Shown piece after piece: positions 49,158 through 63,345 of a DNA stretch of 64,000 nucleotides (its first letter is position 1; the number at the start of each line of letters is the position of its first letter). Below the pieces are notes generated by a model. The model was not told the origin of the DNA and did no database searches. It saw nothing but the letters and a program-made list of their open reading frames with translations. Where the stretch lies: the NCBI GenBank assembly GCA_024305405.1, contig JAKNDB010000085.1, positions 682,001 through 746,000 of the forward strand. The letters are read 5' to 3'. The position numbers and the translations under genes were made by a program. Source of the stretch: Dirofilaria immitis (taxonomy: Eukaryota > Nematoda > Chromadorea > Rhabditida > Onchocercidae).

Positions 49158-50090
49158 GAATATGCAAATTTGCACTGAAATTTGCATTAATTTGATTTAT
49201 GTATTTAATAATTTTTTGTTTTTGATTTCACAAATTTTTTAATTGCTAAACTTAGAAAAATTCCAAATGAAATATTTATTTTGTTTTGTTTTTTTGTTCC
49301 TAAATTTGATTAAATTGATAATTGTTAATGAAAATTTATAAATTATCATTTATTCATAAATTACTACTAAATTTATTCATTAAATCAAGAAGTTTGCAAA
49401 ATTTTGCTTAAATAAAAATACAAAAAAATATTATAGCTCAATGAGCAAAAGAAAAATAAATCGATTTATAAAAAAATTAATCAAATCAATCAATAAATTC
49501 GATTTCATATATTTTTGTACTATTGGTTAATATTATCGATCATCAAAACTAGCTTAGACTAATAATATGACAATTTTGTATCTTGCAATGTATAAATATA
49601 AATAATATCATCAATTTCTAAGCAATCAATCCATTTATGTATCATTTTTTTTTGAATTATCAAACAAAAAAAAAGAGATAAAAAAGAAATTGAAAAGAAT
49701 AGAAAATAAAAGAGAAAGAAAAGAAAAGAGAAGAAAAGAAAATACAATAAGATGTAATCATAATCATCATTTTTTCTTTCTCATTACTAATATAAAGAGA
49801 AAATGAAATGAATGGCTAATAATATTTATGGAATTTCAAAAATTTTCATTGTAATTATTTGAGCATCAAAAAAGTAGAATGAAATAAACAAAAAATAAAA
49901 CAAAAGAAATAGAAAAGAGAAAGAAGTGAAAAAGGAACGGAGGAAAGAATGAAATGAAAATGTAAAAATTGTTAAAAATGGATTCATCTGAGATAAATTC
50001 AAAAAGAAAAAAATAAACGAATTTTTCCTTTTTTTCATAAACATTAAAATTGCTATGAAACAATGTAATATTTATATTAATATTAAATAT
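49158..50090. other. Gene-poor, with A/G-rich stretch
   Basis: No gene supported. 49660-49745 and 49860-49950 are AAAGAGAAAG-type purine tracts whose reverse frames give poly-Phe/Leu/Ser artefact peptides. Confidence 0.45.
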
Positions 50091-50390
50091 TTCATTTTCA
50101 TTTCATTTTTATTTCATTTCATTTCATTTTATTTCATTTCATTTCATTTCATTTCATTTCATTTTATTTCATTTCATTTCATTTTATTTCATTTCATTTC
50201 ATTTCATTTCATTTCATTTCATTTCATTTTCATTTCATTTCATTTCATTCATTTCATTTCATTTCATTTCATTTCATTTCATTTCATTTCATTTCTTTAT
50301 TTCATTTCATTTCATTTCATTTCATTTCATTTCATTTCATTCTTCATTTCATTTTCATTTCACTTTATTTATTTCATTTCATTTCATTTG
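50091..50390. repeat. (ATTTC)n pentanucleotide microsatellite, ~58 copies
   Basis: Mostly ATTTC with scattered ATTTT units and three phase shifts, followed at 50461-50530 by (GAAT)n and (GATT)n tetramers. Confidence 0.97.
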
Positions 50391-50853
50391 AAAAATGTTA
50401 GAAAAGAAAATATTCGTTTGTTAAGCTATCAGTATATGTGTATATATACCTTAACAAATGATTGAATGAATGGAATGGAATGAATGAATGATTGATTGAT
50501 TGATTGATTGATTGAATGAATGAATGATTCATGTTAAAGATATTTCATATTTACATTTATTCTATTTTTTAATCTCAACATTAATAAATTTTTCTCAATG
50601 TTTTTTATCATACATAAATAAAAATAAATTTGATATTTATAAAATAGCAATATTATCGATTTGATATATTTTACTTTTTTTTTTTGCTTATTTGTTTATT
50701 TAAATTTGCATAAAATCATTAATTACTTCATTAATTATATTGAATATCTTTTTCTTTTTCATTTTTAAATATTTCAATTATTAATTATTATAGGCAAAAT
50801 AATATGAACACATATATATTATGTATATAATTTATAATTTTATTTCTTATAAT

Positions 50854-51117
50854 AACTACCTGTCATCTCGAGAAATATCATAGTAATTATTATTGATTAA
50901 ATTTTATAACTACCTGTCATCTCGAGAAATATCATAGTAATTGTTATTAATTAAATTTTATAACTACCTGTCATCTCGAGAAATATCATAGTAATTATTA
51001 TTAATTAAATTTTATAACTACCTGTCATCTCGAGAAATATCATAGTAATTATTATTAATTAAATTTTATAACTACCTGTCATCTCGAGAAATATTATAGT
51101 AATTATTATTATGATGT
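50854..51117. repeat. 54-bp tandem repeat, five copies
   Basis: AACTACCTGTCATCTCGAGA starts at 50854, 50908, 50962, 51016 and 51070. Each has TCTCGAGA, an 8-bp palindrome with an XhoI-type site, and AATATCATAGTAATTATTAT. Copies nearly identical. Confidence 0.96.
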
Positions 51118-52398
51118 TAAAGTTAGTTAAAATATTCAGAAATGTATGACGAATTTATTTAAGAGGAAATTTTTAAATAATGACCAAAAAAAAATTATCT
51201 TTGCAGTATGATAGTTTAATAGATTCGAGAGGGTCAAAGGTTACATATTAAAATAACATTGAGCAGGATATAATTAGCAAATGGATTGTTGATTTTTGAT
51301 AATTATGAATTGCTGTTTGTTTTCTAAAGGTGTCTTAATAATTCTATATACATACAAATTAGTTATTTGCTATCATTTTTATTATCAGTTATTTCCCGTA
51401 ACATTCCAAGCGTTCCTCCTATTTTTTATGTTTATAAATTATGATTGATTAGTCATATGTGATATTTAGAATTATTATTTTTACTTACAGAGCATCAAAT
51501 TTTCTTCTTATATCTTTTATTCATAAATACTGATATTGTTGAACTTCGACGTCAAAGTCGAGAATTATGTAAACTGTTATTAAGTAATCAAGAGATTTAG
51601 AAAAATAGCTCAAATTCTTATCATTTATTATATTTTGGAAAACGTTTAATTGCCGATAAATATTTATCTAAGCTATTATTTTAATTAGCTAATTATATAA
51701 ATATTATCATAAAATATGCAAATAATTGTTTTTTTTTATCTTATCATTATCATATTTTACTATTTCTATTATCATTTAGCATTATTACAATTATTTTATC
51801 TAAATCGATTGAATTTTGTTCGTATCGATAAATTAATAATAAATTATGAATTATATAAATATAATCATATAATAAATCAAGATTATGAATTATTATAATA
51901 ACTAATAAAGATTGTGAATTATCATGACTCAGCGAATATTATGCATGTTTAAAGATTTATATTTCAGTTATTAAATATCATTAATAATTAATTAATCGAG
52001 GTTGATCGTTTTTTTTCTCGAAAATAATTTTCATATATACATACATACATATATATATGTATATTAATTGATATATTATCATTTATATCTATATTAATTG
52101 ATATATTATCATTTTTATCAATTGATATTATTTATATTTATAAATGTTTGATTTCATTAAAAATTATAAAATAAAATTTAATAATTTTTTACAAAAAATT
52201 TTCTTTCTTTTTTAAAAAATATTTTCAAATGTTTTTTTTTATATCATTTTAATTTGATCGTTTTTTTCTTCTTTTCTTACACATTTGCCATTATTTTTTT
52301 ATTTCTAATTAAATTAAAATGTATTTTATCAAAATTATTTTTGTGCTTTGAAAAAAATACTATCAATTGTTGTTGTCAATTTTGATAAAAATTATCAT
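51118..52398. other. Gene-poor A/T-rich region
   Basis: No gene supported. Includes (ATAC/ATAT) tracts at 52037-52065 and a short direct repeat ATATTAATTGATATATTATC near 52060-52110. Confidence 0.45.
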
Positions 52399-52400
52399 CA

Positions 52401-52441
<41 letters not shown>

Positions 52442-52496
52442 TATCATTATTATCTTCATCATCATCATCATCATTACCTTCAATCATCATTATCAC

Positions 52497-52577
<81 letters not shown>

Positions 52578-52736
52578 TATCATTATTATCTTCATCATCA
52601 TCATCATTACCTTCAATCATCATTATCATCATCATCATCATCATCATCACCATTATCATCATCATCATCATCACCATTATCATCATCATCATTACATTCA
52701 ATCATCATCATCATCATCGTCATCATCATCATTGCC
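52399..52736. repeat. (ATC)n array with duplicated interruption block
   Basis: CAT/ATC triplets broken by the block TTATCATTATTATCTTCATC ... ATTACCTTCAATCATCATT, present at about 52440 and 52576, and a third partial ATTACATTCAATCATCATC at 52690. The frames encode only poly-Ser, poly-His, poly-Ile, or poly-Met/Asp and are not genes. Confidence 0.96.
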
Positions 52737-54545
<1,809 letters not shown>

Positions 54546-54732
54546 CACTTAATGATAAACTATTTTAATAAATAATTTAAGCATATATAATATTATTTCA
54601 TAGAATGAATTTTCTTTTCCTTTTTTTTAAATTTTTTCATTTTATTTCAAATAAAATGAAAATGTTAGAATCGATTAATTAATATATTAATAATGATTAA
54701 TGTTATCATGATATTATTGTTACTCTTATTTT

Positions 54733-54780
54733 TGATGTTGTTATTGTTATTGTTATTGTTGTTGTTGTTGTTGTTGTTGC

Positions 54781-54834
<54 letters not shown>
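54733..54834. repeat. (TTG)n microsatellite
   Basis: About 33 copies, with TTA interruptions at the 5' end and one TTGCTG. Confidence 0.97.
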
Positions 54835-56009
54835 GCAAATTTAAGTATTTTATTCTGCAATATTTATTTCTATATTATGCTATAAATCATTGATAGATTT
54901 GATATGATGATAAGTAATTTGATACGAATTTGATATGATAAATAATGATAATACTAATTTGTTATGATAAGACTGAACGATAATACTAATTTGATATGAT
55001 AAGTAGTAATTTTGAAAGTAAATTCAAGAATCAAATAAGATGATCAATGATAAGATTAAAATTATAAATATTTATTTACATCTTTGACAAAAAAAAACAA
55101 CAAAGAAAACAAAAATTAATGAATCCATTGTATGCTACTATATATATACCCTTTAACCTTATATATGTTTTTTTTTTTAATTTTATATTATTTTTTTCCT
55201 TTTTAAATTTTTAATTTTACATACAATTTCTCTTCTATGCTATAAATCTTTTTTTTATCTTTCCTTATTAGTTAGGTTTAGAATTTTCAAAATTTTTCTC
55301 TTTCATTTTTTTTTTATTTTTATTTTAATTTTTCATATTATTAAATAATACGAATTTATCAGTTTTTTTCCTCCCTTTTTTTCGTTATTTTTTTTCTATT
55401 CAAAATATTTCGATTAATTGATAAGCAATTTTTGCATATTTTATGTTATAGCAAAATGATTAAATGCTTAACAGTCCCTACTTATAATTTCATCATTTAT
55501 TTCTGCCTAAAAAATGTTCCACGTTAAATAAGTTGATAATTACAAGCGACGAGAAAAATTCTTTACTAGCTCAGAGATAAACGAAGATGTGCCTCATGAA
55601 TATCTATAAAAAGATAAAATGCTCTAATACAGTTCATCTACTATGAGAATGGCCAAAAACAATAATATTTAAAATCATTTTCAGTAGATGAATTTCATCA
55701 TTGTTAAAGTATCTAGAATTTGAATTTGTGAAACATGAGCGAGCATCTGTGTCATCAATATATTTGATTAATTAATTCTTATCATACATTTCCTTTGCTT
55801 TGCTTTTTTTTTTTTTTTTAATTTAATAATTTTCATATAATTAATATAAGCAAATTTATCGATTCGTTCATATAATACTTATTTAATTATTTTTGCATTT
55901 ATTATAAATAATTAATTATAAATAAGTACTTTGATTATGAAAATATTAAATATATTTTTATATGTTTTATTTGTCCTTTTTTTTTATTTTCTTTTTAATG
56001 ATTATCATC
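54835..56009. other. Gene-poor region with one complex island
   Basis: A/T-rich except for 55,480-55,760, where base use is balanced and no tandem repeat is found. No coding frame in the island exceeds about 30 codons. Confidence 0.45.
55633..55692. ncRNA. 60-nt hairpin, possible microRNA-like precursor
   Basis: TTCATCTACT (55633-55642) pairs perfectly with AGTAGATGAA (55683-55692); after a 2-nt bulge GAGAATG (55645-55651) pairs with CATTTTC (55676-55682) with one G-U. The loop is about 24 nt. It lies in a less A/T-rich island (55,480-55,760) of otherwise unexplained sequence. Strand and expression are unknown. Confidence 0.3.
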
Positions 56010-56592
56010 CTTCTATCATTCTAACCATCCCTCTATCAGCCTTATCATCCTTCTGTCATCCTTATCATCCTTCTATCATCCTTATCATCCTTTTATCATT
56101 CTAATCATCCTTCTATCATCCTTATCATCCTTCTATCATCCTTATCATCCTTCTATCATTCTAACCATCCTTCTATCATCCTTATCATCCTTCTGTCATC
56201 CTTATCATCCTTCTATCATTCTAACCATCCTTCTATCATCCTTATCATCCTTCTATCATCCTTATCATCCTTCTATCATTCTAACCATCCCTCTATCAGC
56301 CTTATCATCCTTCTATCATCCTTATCATCCTTCTTTCATTCTAATCATCCCTCTATCAGCCTTATCATCCTTCTATCATCCTTATCATCCTTCTATCATT
56401 CTAATCATCCCTCTATCAGCCTTATCATCCTTCTATTATCCTTATCATCCTTCTATCATCCTTATCATCCTTCTATCATTCTAATCATCCCTCTATCAGC
56501 CTTATCATTCTTCTATTACCCTTATCATCCTTCTATCATCCTTCTATCATCTTAATCACCCCTATATAATCCTTATCATCCTCCTATCAGCC
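56010..56592. repeat. 20-bp minisatellite with 60-bp higher-order unit
   Basis: Unit CCTTCTATCATCCTTATCAT, with CTAACCAT/CTAATCAT and CCCTCTATCAG variants. The variants recur every 60 bp over most of the array, so trimers were amplified together. The + strand is almost free of G. Confidence 0.96.
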
Positions 56593-57120
56593 TTTTATAG
56601 TAACTTTTTTTTTCTTTCCTTATTCCCTTTAATCATATTTCTTTCCATTCTTAAATTGCCTAAAATTACTATTCCCAAAAAAAAAAAAAATTTTTTTATC
56701 ATCCGATAAAGCTATTTTTACCGTAATGTGTTTCCTTGAACGCCTCAATGTCTAAATAGTTTGCGCATTAAATTTACCAATTTTAAACGGTTGATTTCAC
56801 CATTTCATAATATCATTCATATCATTTCTCTCTTTTTTTTATTCTGAAAAGAAAAACGAAAGAAGAAAAAATGATTAATTGATAGATAAATGATAATTGA
56901 TATGATACATTAACATTATAGATAGATTTCTCATCATTTACTAATACCATCTATAAAATTATTCAAATTATAATAAAAGATGGTAAAATGATAAATAAAA
57001 AACAAAAATATATTTATATATATATATGTCGTATTATTAAACCTATCTTTTTATTAATTTAAAAAAATTAAATTTTGATTAAAAATATCAATTCAAATGG
57101 ATAATCGTTTTTTTTATCTA
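56593..57120. other. Gene-poor region
   Basis: No gene supported. 56700-56800 is slightly less A/T-rich. Confidence 0.4.
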
Positions 57121-57247
57121 ATGATTATCGTGATTATTATATTTGATAATTATTACTACTTTCTATAACGAACGATTTATTGATATGATTATCGTGATTA
57201 TTATATTTGATAATTATTATTACTTTCTATAACGAACGATTTATTGA
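57121..57247. repeat. 64-bp duplication
   Basis: ATGATTATCGTGATTATTAT starts at 57121 and 57185; the two copies differ at one or two bases and both end CTATAACGAACGATTTATTG. Confidence 0.95.
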
Positions 57248-57887
57248 TTTGCTACCTTCCTTCATCTAAATTTTTATTTCAATTTAATTTGAATTATTCA
57301 TTTTAGTATAATTCTTTTTTATCCCAAACTTATTGATTATTTTATAAATTTAAATTTAAATTTTTATTTCATTTATTTTATAAGTTTTTCATTTTTCCTA
57401 TAATTAAAGTATGAAAATAATCAGAAAAAAAACGATGATAATAGATTGAGAATTATCTTTTTTTTTAATAAAATGTTAAATTCATAATTTTATAAGAATA
57501 CTATTATATTAACATAATAGTATTAGAATAATAATTACGATAATAATAGTATTTTATATTCATATTTTAATTACATTCCGATATTTTACTATTATTCTTG
57601 CGAAAATGGTTTATTTCAATGACAAATTATGTTATGAGAAATATACATATATATTGCAAGTGAAAAATATCTGATAAGAAAGATAATAAGCAACATTTCA
57701 TTGATATATATATATCAATCATTACAGAAAGGATATTGATTAATAAGAGAAATTCAAATTCCATCATTTTTTTTTCCTTTAATATTTTTAGATTTTTTAA
57801 TAATTTTCCTCCATTTATTAAATTAATTTATGTATGCGCTAATATCTTATAAGATAATAATTATTAAAAGATATAACAATGAATTCA

Positions 57888-58203
57888 ATAATATGATATG
57901 ATATGATATAATATGATACGATATAATACGATATGATATGATATGATCGATTCAATATGTTTAGCATTTTAACGATAAATGAAAGAATTTTTCATAGTGT
58001 TTCATTTTATTGAAATAATTAAAATTTAAAAAATTTTAGAATTATTCAGATTTATTGATTTATTCAAATAGCATACTTTTCTATTTATATTTTACAATTT
58101 TTATTCTTTTCTCATTTCTATAAATCAATGTATGAATAAAAATGAGGCAAATATTATGCAAGAAATATATGTATATATCTATCTATCTATCTATCTATCT
58201 ATG
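57888..58203. repeat. ATATG-type and (ATCT)n short repeats
   Basis: ATATGATATGATATAATATG at about 57891-57948 and (ATCT)7 at 58174-58202, separated by ordinary A/T-rich DNA. Confidence 0.9.
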
Positions 58204-59565
58204 CTATCAATATGAATTGCCATAACAATGATAACAAAACATTAATCATATAAGTTTAAAAAGAAAGACTTATCTTGACGGCTTTTCATTTTGCATATAA
58301 AAATTTTTCGATTATTACTTCCTCTCATACTTATTTTATAAATTTTACAATTTTATTGATTATATAAAAAAAAAATGAATTTTTCTTGCAATTCTTCAAT
58401 TCTCTATTGCTAATTTATAATGCATAATATTGAAAATATTTTGAAAATTTTTGCTCAGCTCGTTTATATATATATATTCCTGGGAATTAAAATTTTGCAT
58501 AGCGTCATATACTTATAATTCTGAATGATTGTTGAATAAATTTTTTTTTTTCTTCCTTTCACTTCATTAAACAATAATAATAAGTTTGATAAAATTGTAT
58601 AGAATTTAAAATATCTTATTGAAAATTTCCCATTAAATTTGAGGACGAGCAAATTTTTTTTTTTTTTAGAATTTATTCTTATAGAAAATTATTATTATTA
58701 TTTGCATATTTTATTATTATTATAATCGATGTTGTTGTTGTTGTTAATCGTTCGTTTATCAAAAAATTATTTCTTTTCATTTCAATTCATTAAATTATAT
58801 CAATGCTTCTTTTTTTTTTTTACTTCTTTCTATTTCTTTTCCATATTATTATTTATCATCAAATTTTTTTATTAAAAAATTATCTAACAATTTTACAATA
58901 ATATATAATATGCTATTATTTCATTTCATACATACATCTTTTATTTCATAAATAGGAAAAAACATTTAGTTAAAAAAAAAAAAAAAAAAAAAAAGAGGAA
59001 ATGGAATAATAGCAATTCAATCATCATCAATCCTCTATTATTTCATTACCGTATATATCATATAAGAAATATTAAAGGATGTGGAAAATAAAATTATAAA
59101 AAAGGAAAAAGAGAAAGATAAAAAAAGAAAAAAGAAAGAATGAAAGGAAGCGAAAAGTTTATCAATAATAACAATCACTTCGAAATAGATGATGATCTCT
59201 AACAATCAAATCAAACGATATGTTTAAATTTTAATATCTTTTTAAAAGAATCTTTTGATAAAAAAAATTAAAAAATTTTGAAAGATTAAATTATCAAATG
59301 ATTAATACATATATTAATCATTTATTGATTAATATAATAATATATTAAAATAATAAATAAATGTTAGTCCTAAAATAATGCAAAAATTTTTCATATAAAT
59401 TTCATAAAATAAATAAAATGAATGATTGAATATTTTTTAGAAAATAATATTTTCTTATCAGAATCGAATCATTGATATTATAACTCTTTTTTTTTAGAGA
59501 TTTATTCTTTGATTTCTTTTATATTATAGTATTATGTAGAAGATACTTTCCATATACATAAATAT
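58204..59565. other. Gene-poor A/T-rich region
   Basis: No gene supported. Contains a run of about 22 A near 58971-58994 and short TTG and ATT repeats near 58690-58745. Confidence 0.45.
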
Positions 59566-59698
59566 AAATGTATAAATCATTCACTTTGCATAAATATCGC
59601 ATTTATTTCATATCACAACGAATAGAATTAGATTAGATGTGATAAAGAAATAATTATCAAAACGGTATTGATAATCGATTTTAATTTTCAATTATTTA

Positions 59699-59729
<31 letters not shown>

Positions 59730-60006
59730 TCATTCAATTTACATAAATATCGCATTTATTTCATATCACAACGAATAGAATTAGATTAGATGTGATAAAG
59801 AAATAATTATCAAAACGGTATTGATAATCGATTTTAATTTTCAATTATTTATTCTATATATATATATATATATATATAAATCATTCAATTTACATAAATA
59901 TCACATTTATTTCATATCACAACGAATAGAATTAGATTAGATGTGATAAAGAAATAATTATCAAAACAGTATTGATAATCGATTTTAATTTTTAATTATT
60001 TATTCT
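59566..60006. repeat. ~152-bp tandem repeat, three copies, with embedded (AT)n
   Basis: CGCATTTATTTCATATCACA (third copy CACATTT) begins near 59598, 59751 and 59902. Each contains GAATAGAATTAGATTAGATG and ends ATTTATTCT; the (TA)n joining copies varies in length, explaining the period change. Confidence 0.95.
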
Positions 60007-61103
60007 GATTATTATATGCTCATTTCATTTATTGATTTAAATTTGTCTAATTTTCCATGTTTGTTTGATATGTTCAAATATTTTATCAGATTTATCAATA
60101 CTTTAACAATATTCACTTATTTATCATTTAATTTATCATATGTTGTTAACAAATTATCAAAATTAAATAAATTAAAACAGATTCCTATTACTAATTACTT
60201 TTTCTAATAATATGCTAAAAAGGGAAAGAAAGAAAAATAAAATAAATAAATAAAAAAAAAAAGAAAAATTTGATTAAACTATATTATATATTTATGAGAG
60301 AAAAAAATTTTTATATTTTAAAAAAGAGAGAGGAAAAGATGGATGAATAAATTTGATGATAATATATCATCAATGATTATTTTAACACATTTCAAACATA
60401 CTTATCGATTATCATCTCTTACATCATATCATATCATATCATATCATATCATATCATTTATATTCTTCTCACCATTTCTCAATTATCAAATTCTATCCAT
60501 TGCTTTCCATAATAATATGGTAGAAATAAAAATTTAATTTTTAGTGAAAAAAATCCAATTTTTGATTCCATTCTGTTATTTTAAACATAAATCAAAAATT
60601 TTAATGTTTATATGCAATAAAATGATTCCCGACTACTTCGCATTTGACAACTATTTTTCTCGATCATAAAAAACATCCTTGTCTTAATCATCTTTGTCTT
60701 AATCAATTATAATTCTTCACTTTTTTTTTATTCTATCAAGATTATTTGACATTTCAAATTTCAATCTCAAAATTTCAAATTTTTATTTCAAATCTTTTTC
60801 AATTTCAAAATTTGATATTTCAATTCATAAATATAATTTTCGATATTTTGCATATATTTTTAATTTATACCTTTTACAAATTTTTATTATGAACAATAAA
60901 ATAAATAAATAAATAAACAAACGAATCGTATAACTTTTAAATGTAAACAAAAAAAATAGGAAAAGTTAGAAAATTGAAAAAAAAATCAAAATTAATCATT
61001 TTCCTACAAATTTACACATTCTAACAATTATTGTTAATAAATATTTATGTTAAATACGTAAAAATATTTGAATATTTATTATGTGTAAATTATCAATTTT
61101 TTT
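60007..61103. other. Gene-poor region with (ATATC)n
   Basis: (CATAT)7 at 60424-60456. The open frames at 60016-60207 and 60343-60537 lack any protein character. Nothing else found. Confidence 0.45.
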
Positions 61104-61345
61104 AAAAAACTTTATTATCATATCATAAACTTTTATCAGTAATTGGATAGAAATAAATAAATAAGCAAATATAATCATGAAATTAATTCATTTTATAATA
61201 TTTTAGATATGATTTATCATGCTTAAAAAACTTTATTATCATATCAAAAACTTTTATCAATAATTGAATAGAAATAAATAAATAAGCAAATGCAATCATG
61301 AAATTAATTCACTTTATACATAATTTATCATGCAAGTATTATCCA
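61104..61345. repeat. 121-bp direct repeat, two copies
   Basis: AAAAAACTTTATTATCATAT starts at 61104 and 61225; shared AATAAATAAATAAGCAAAT and AATCATGAAATTAATTCA. Confidence 0.93.
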
Positions 61346-63215
61346 TTTTCCTTATTTCTTATTTTTTCAGAAAAAAAGGAAAGAAAGAAAAAGGCTGAAC
61401 ATTCAAGTAGTTAATATATATTTATCTTATCATATGATTTGGTTTTTTTTTTTTTTTTAACTTTAATTAATTATTTTATCAGATGGGGCAAAACTTGATA
61501 TTCTTCTTCCAAATTAGATTGTTTTATTTTTATAGTTCAAAAATCATTTTTTTTTTTTTATTATAATAATCAGATTTAATAATAACAATTTTATGCTCTT
61601 TTTTTTTGCAATTTTAATTGAAATTTATTTTTATAAAATTTAGCGCAAACAATTTTATCATAAAATCAAAATTCCATTCATTCAATAAAATTTCTGATAA
61701 GATCCTCTTTTCATCACTTATCTAGCTTGACCAAATCACTGATAACTTTTAAGAAGAGCGAGAAGAACGGTTGATATATTGCATTGTTTTAAACAATTTT
61801 TAAGATATGCTAGAATACCGTATACTTTATGTAATTTTATTATTATTATGCAATTCATATAAACTATATGAAAGTATCAGGCTGTACCAATCTAAGAGTC
61901 ATAAACTTATCTATCAAAAAATTGACCCTAATTCGTTTTTTTTTTTTTTTTTTTTATAATCCTTTGAATTAGCCAAATAGAAACAATATTTTATGAGGGA
62001 AGCAATGTTTTATAAGGAAAGGCTCATTTTGAAAAAAAAATCTCTTAAATTAATTAATCGTATTATTGATTAAAATAAAAAAATTTATTCGAAATTTTAG
62101 AAATATTTAGCTAAAATATGAAATTTTTCATTTATTAATTTCAAACAATTAATAGTTTACTTTTCAAAAAAAAGATTTAATTTATTATATTCAAATGAAA
62201 TTTTATGCTTAAAAAAGATATAATTTCGATTAAATTCGCGTTTTCCAAAAAAAAAAATTTATTTATTAATTTAAGAAATAATAATTGACCTTTTTTGATG
62301 TTTTTGATCAATTTTGCTTTCGATCATAAAATAGTAAGCTAAACAATCGATAATTATCGATTGTTTAATCAAATCTAATTTTATCTTACGAATTAATAAT
62401 GATCGGTTATTTATTATTGTTATTGCTGTTGTTTACGTCCAATCATTTAATGTTTACAATTCGTCATGTAATTAATAGCTTTTCATTTTATGTTTAAATT
62501 TCTTTTCAAAATTCGAATTATCCTTAAATTATAAATCAATAAATGACATGCATTTTCAATGGAAATTTAAATGCAAATTGAGATGATAACTTATCAATGA
62601 AATGGATTAAATAGTAAATTGTTATCATTTAATAATGCATATTTTGTTTAAGAAAAAATTATATGTCAATTACGATAATCTGTATTATACAGTTTAAACT
62701 GATTAAAATATCACATTACGATAGTTTAATTTATGATAATTTTTTTAGCTGCTAAAAAAATGCTACTAATATTAATAGATCAGTTTATTTAATAACTGAT
62801 AAAATATTTACTATTTATTTAGTATTTGATTATGATTAAAATATTTGATAAAGTCGAAAAAGATTTTAATTGAGCCAAATGAGAGAATAGAAAATTTAAA
62901 TTTATAACTTTGACAATATAATTCAAATTTTATTAAAAATAAATAAGAATTTGAAAAGATTAATTTTCTATTTTTCGTTATTATTTTCATATAATCCACC
63001 TATTGGATGATATTTTATTTTAGATATTTTAATATTTTTCACTTCAATTATTCAATATATTTCGATATGCGAATAAATAAATAATAACAGAATAAAAAAT
63101 CAATAATTTCTGATTATTTTAAATATCAATAATCATTTTTATTTATTATTTTCTATTTTTAACAAAATTAAAAATCCATAATATACTTAGATAGAAAAGG
63201 AAAAAAAACATTACT
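61346..63215. other. Gene-poor A/T-rich region
   Basis: No gene supported. 61,690-61,790 is slightly less A/T-rich. A palindromic phrase AACAATCGATAATTATCGAT then TGTTT lies at 62343-62367. Confidence 0.45.
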
Positions 63216-63345
63216 GAGGGAGTATAATGTTTAAAGATAGGAATTATTGATTGATATAAGAAAGGAAGTATAATGTTTAAAGATAGGAATTATTGATTGA
63301 TATAAGAAAGGAAGTATAATGTTTAAAGATAGAAATTATTGATTG
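63216..63345. repeat. 46-bp tandem repeat, three copies
   Basis: GTATAATGTTTAAAGATAG starts at 63222, 63268 and 63314, with GAATTATTGATTGATATAAG between. Confidence 0.94.

Noticed and set aside
48732..49178. 148-codon frame of Leu, Ile and Tyr runs
   Set aside because: Pure ATT microsatellite translation.
50055..50465. 136-codon Phe/His/Ser/Ile frame
   Set aside because: ATTTC pentamer array.
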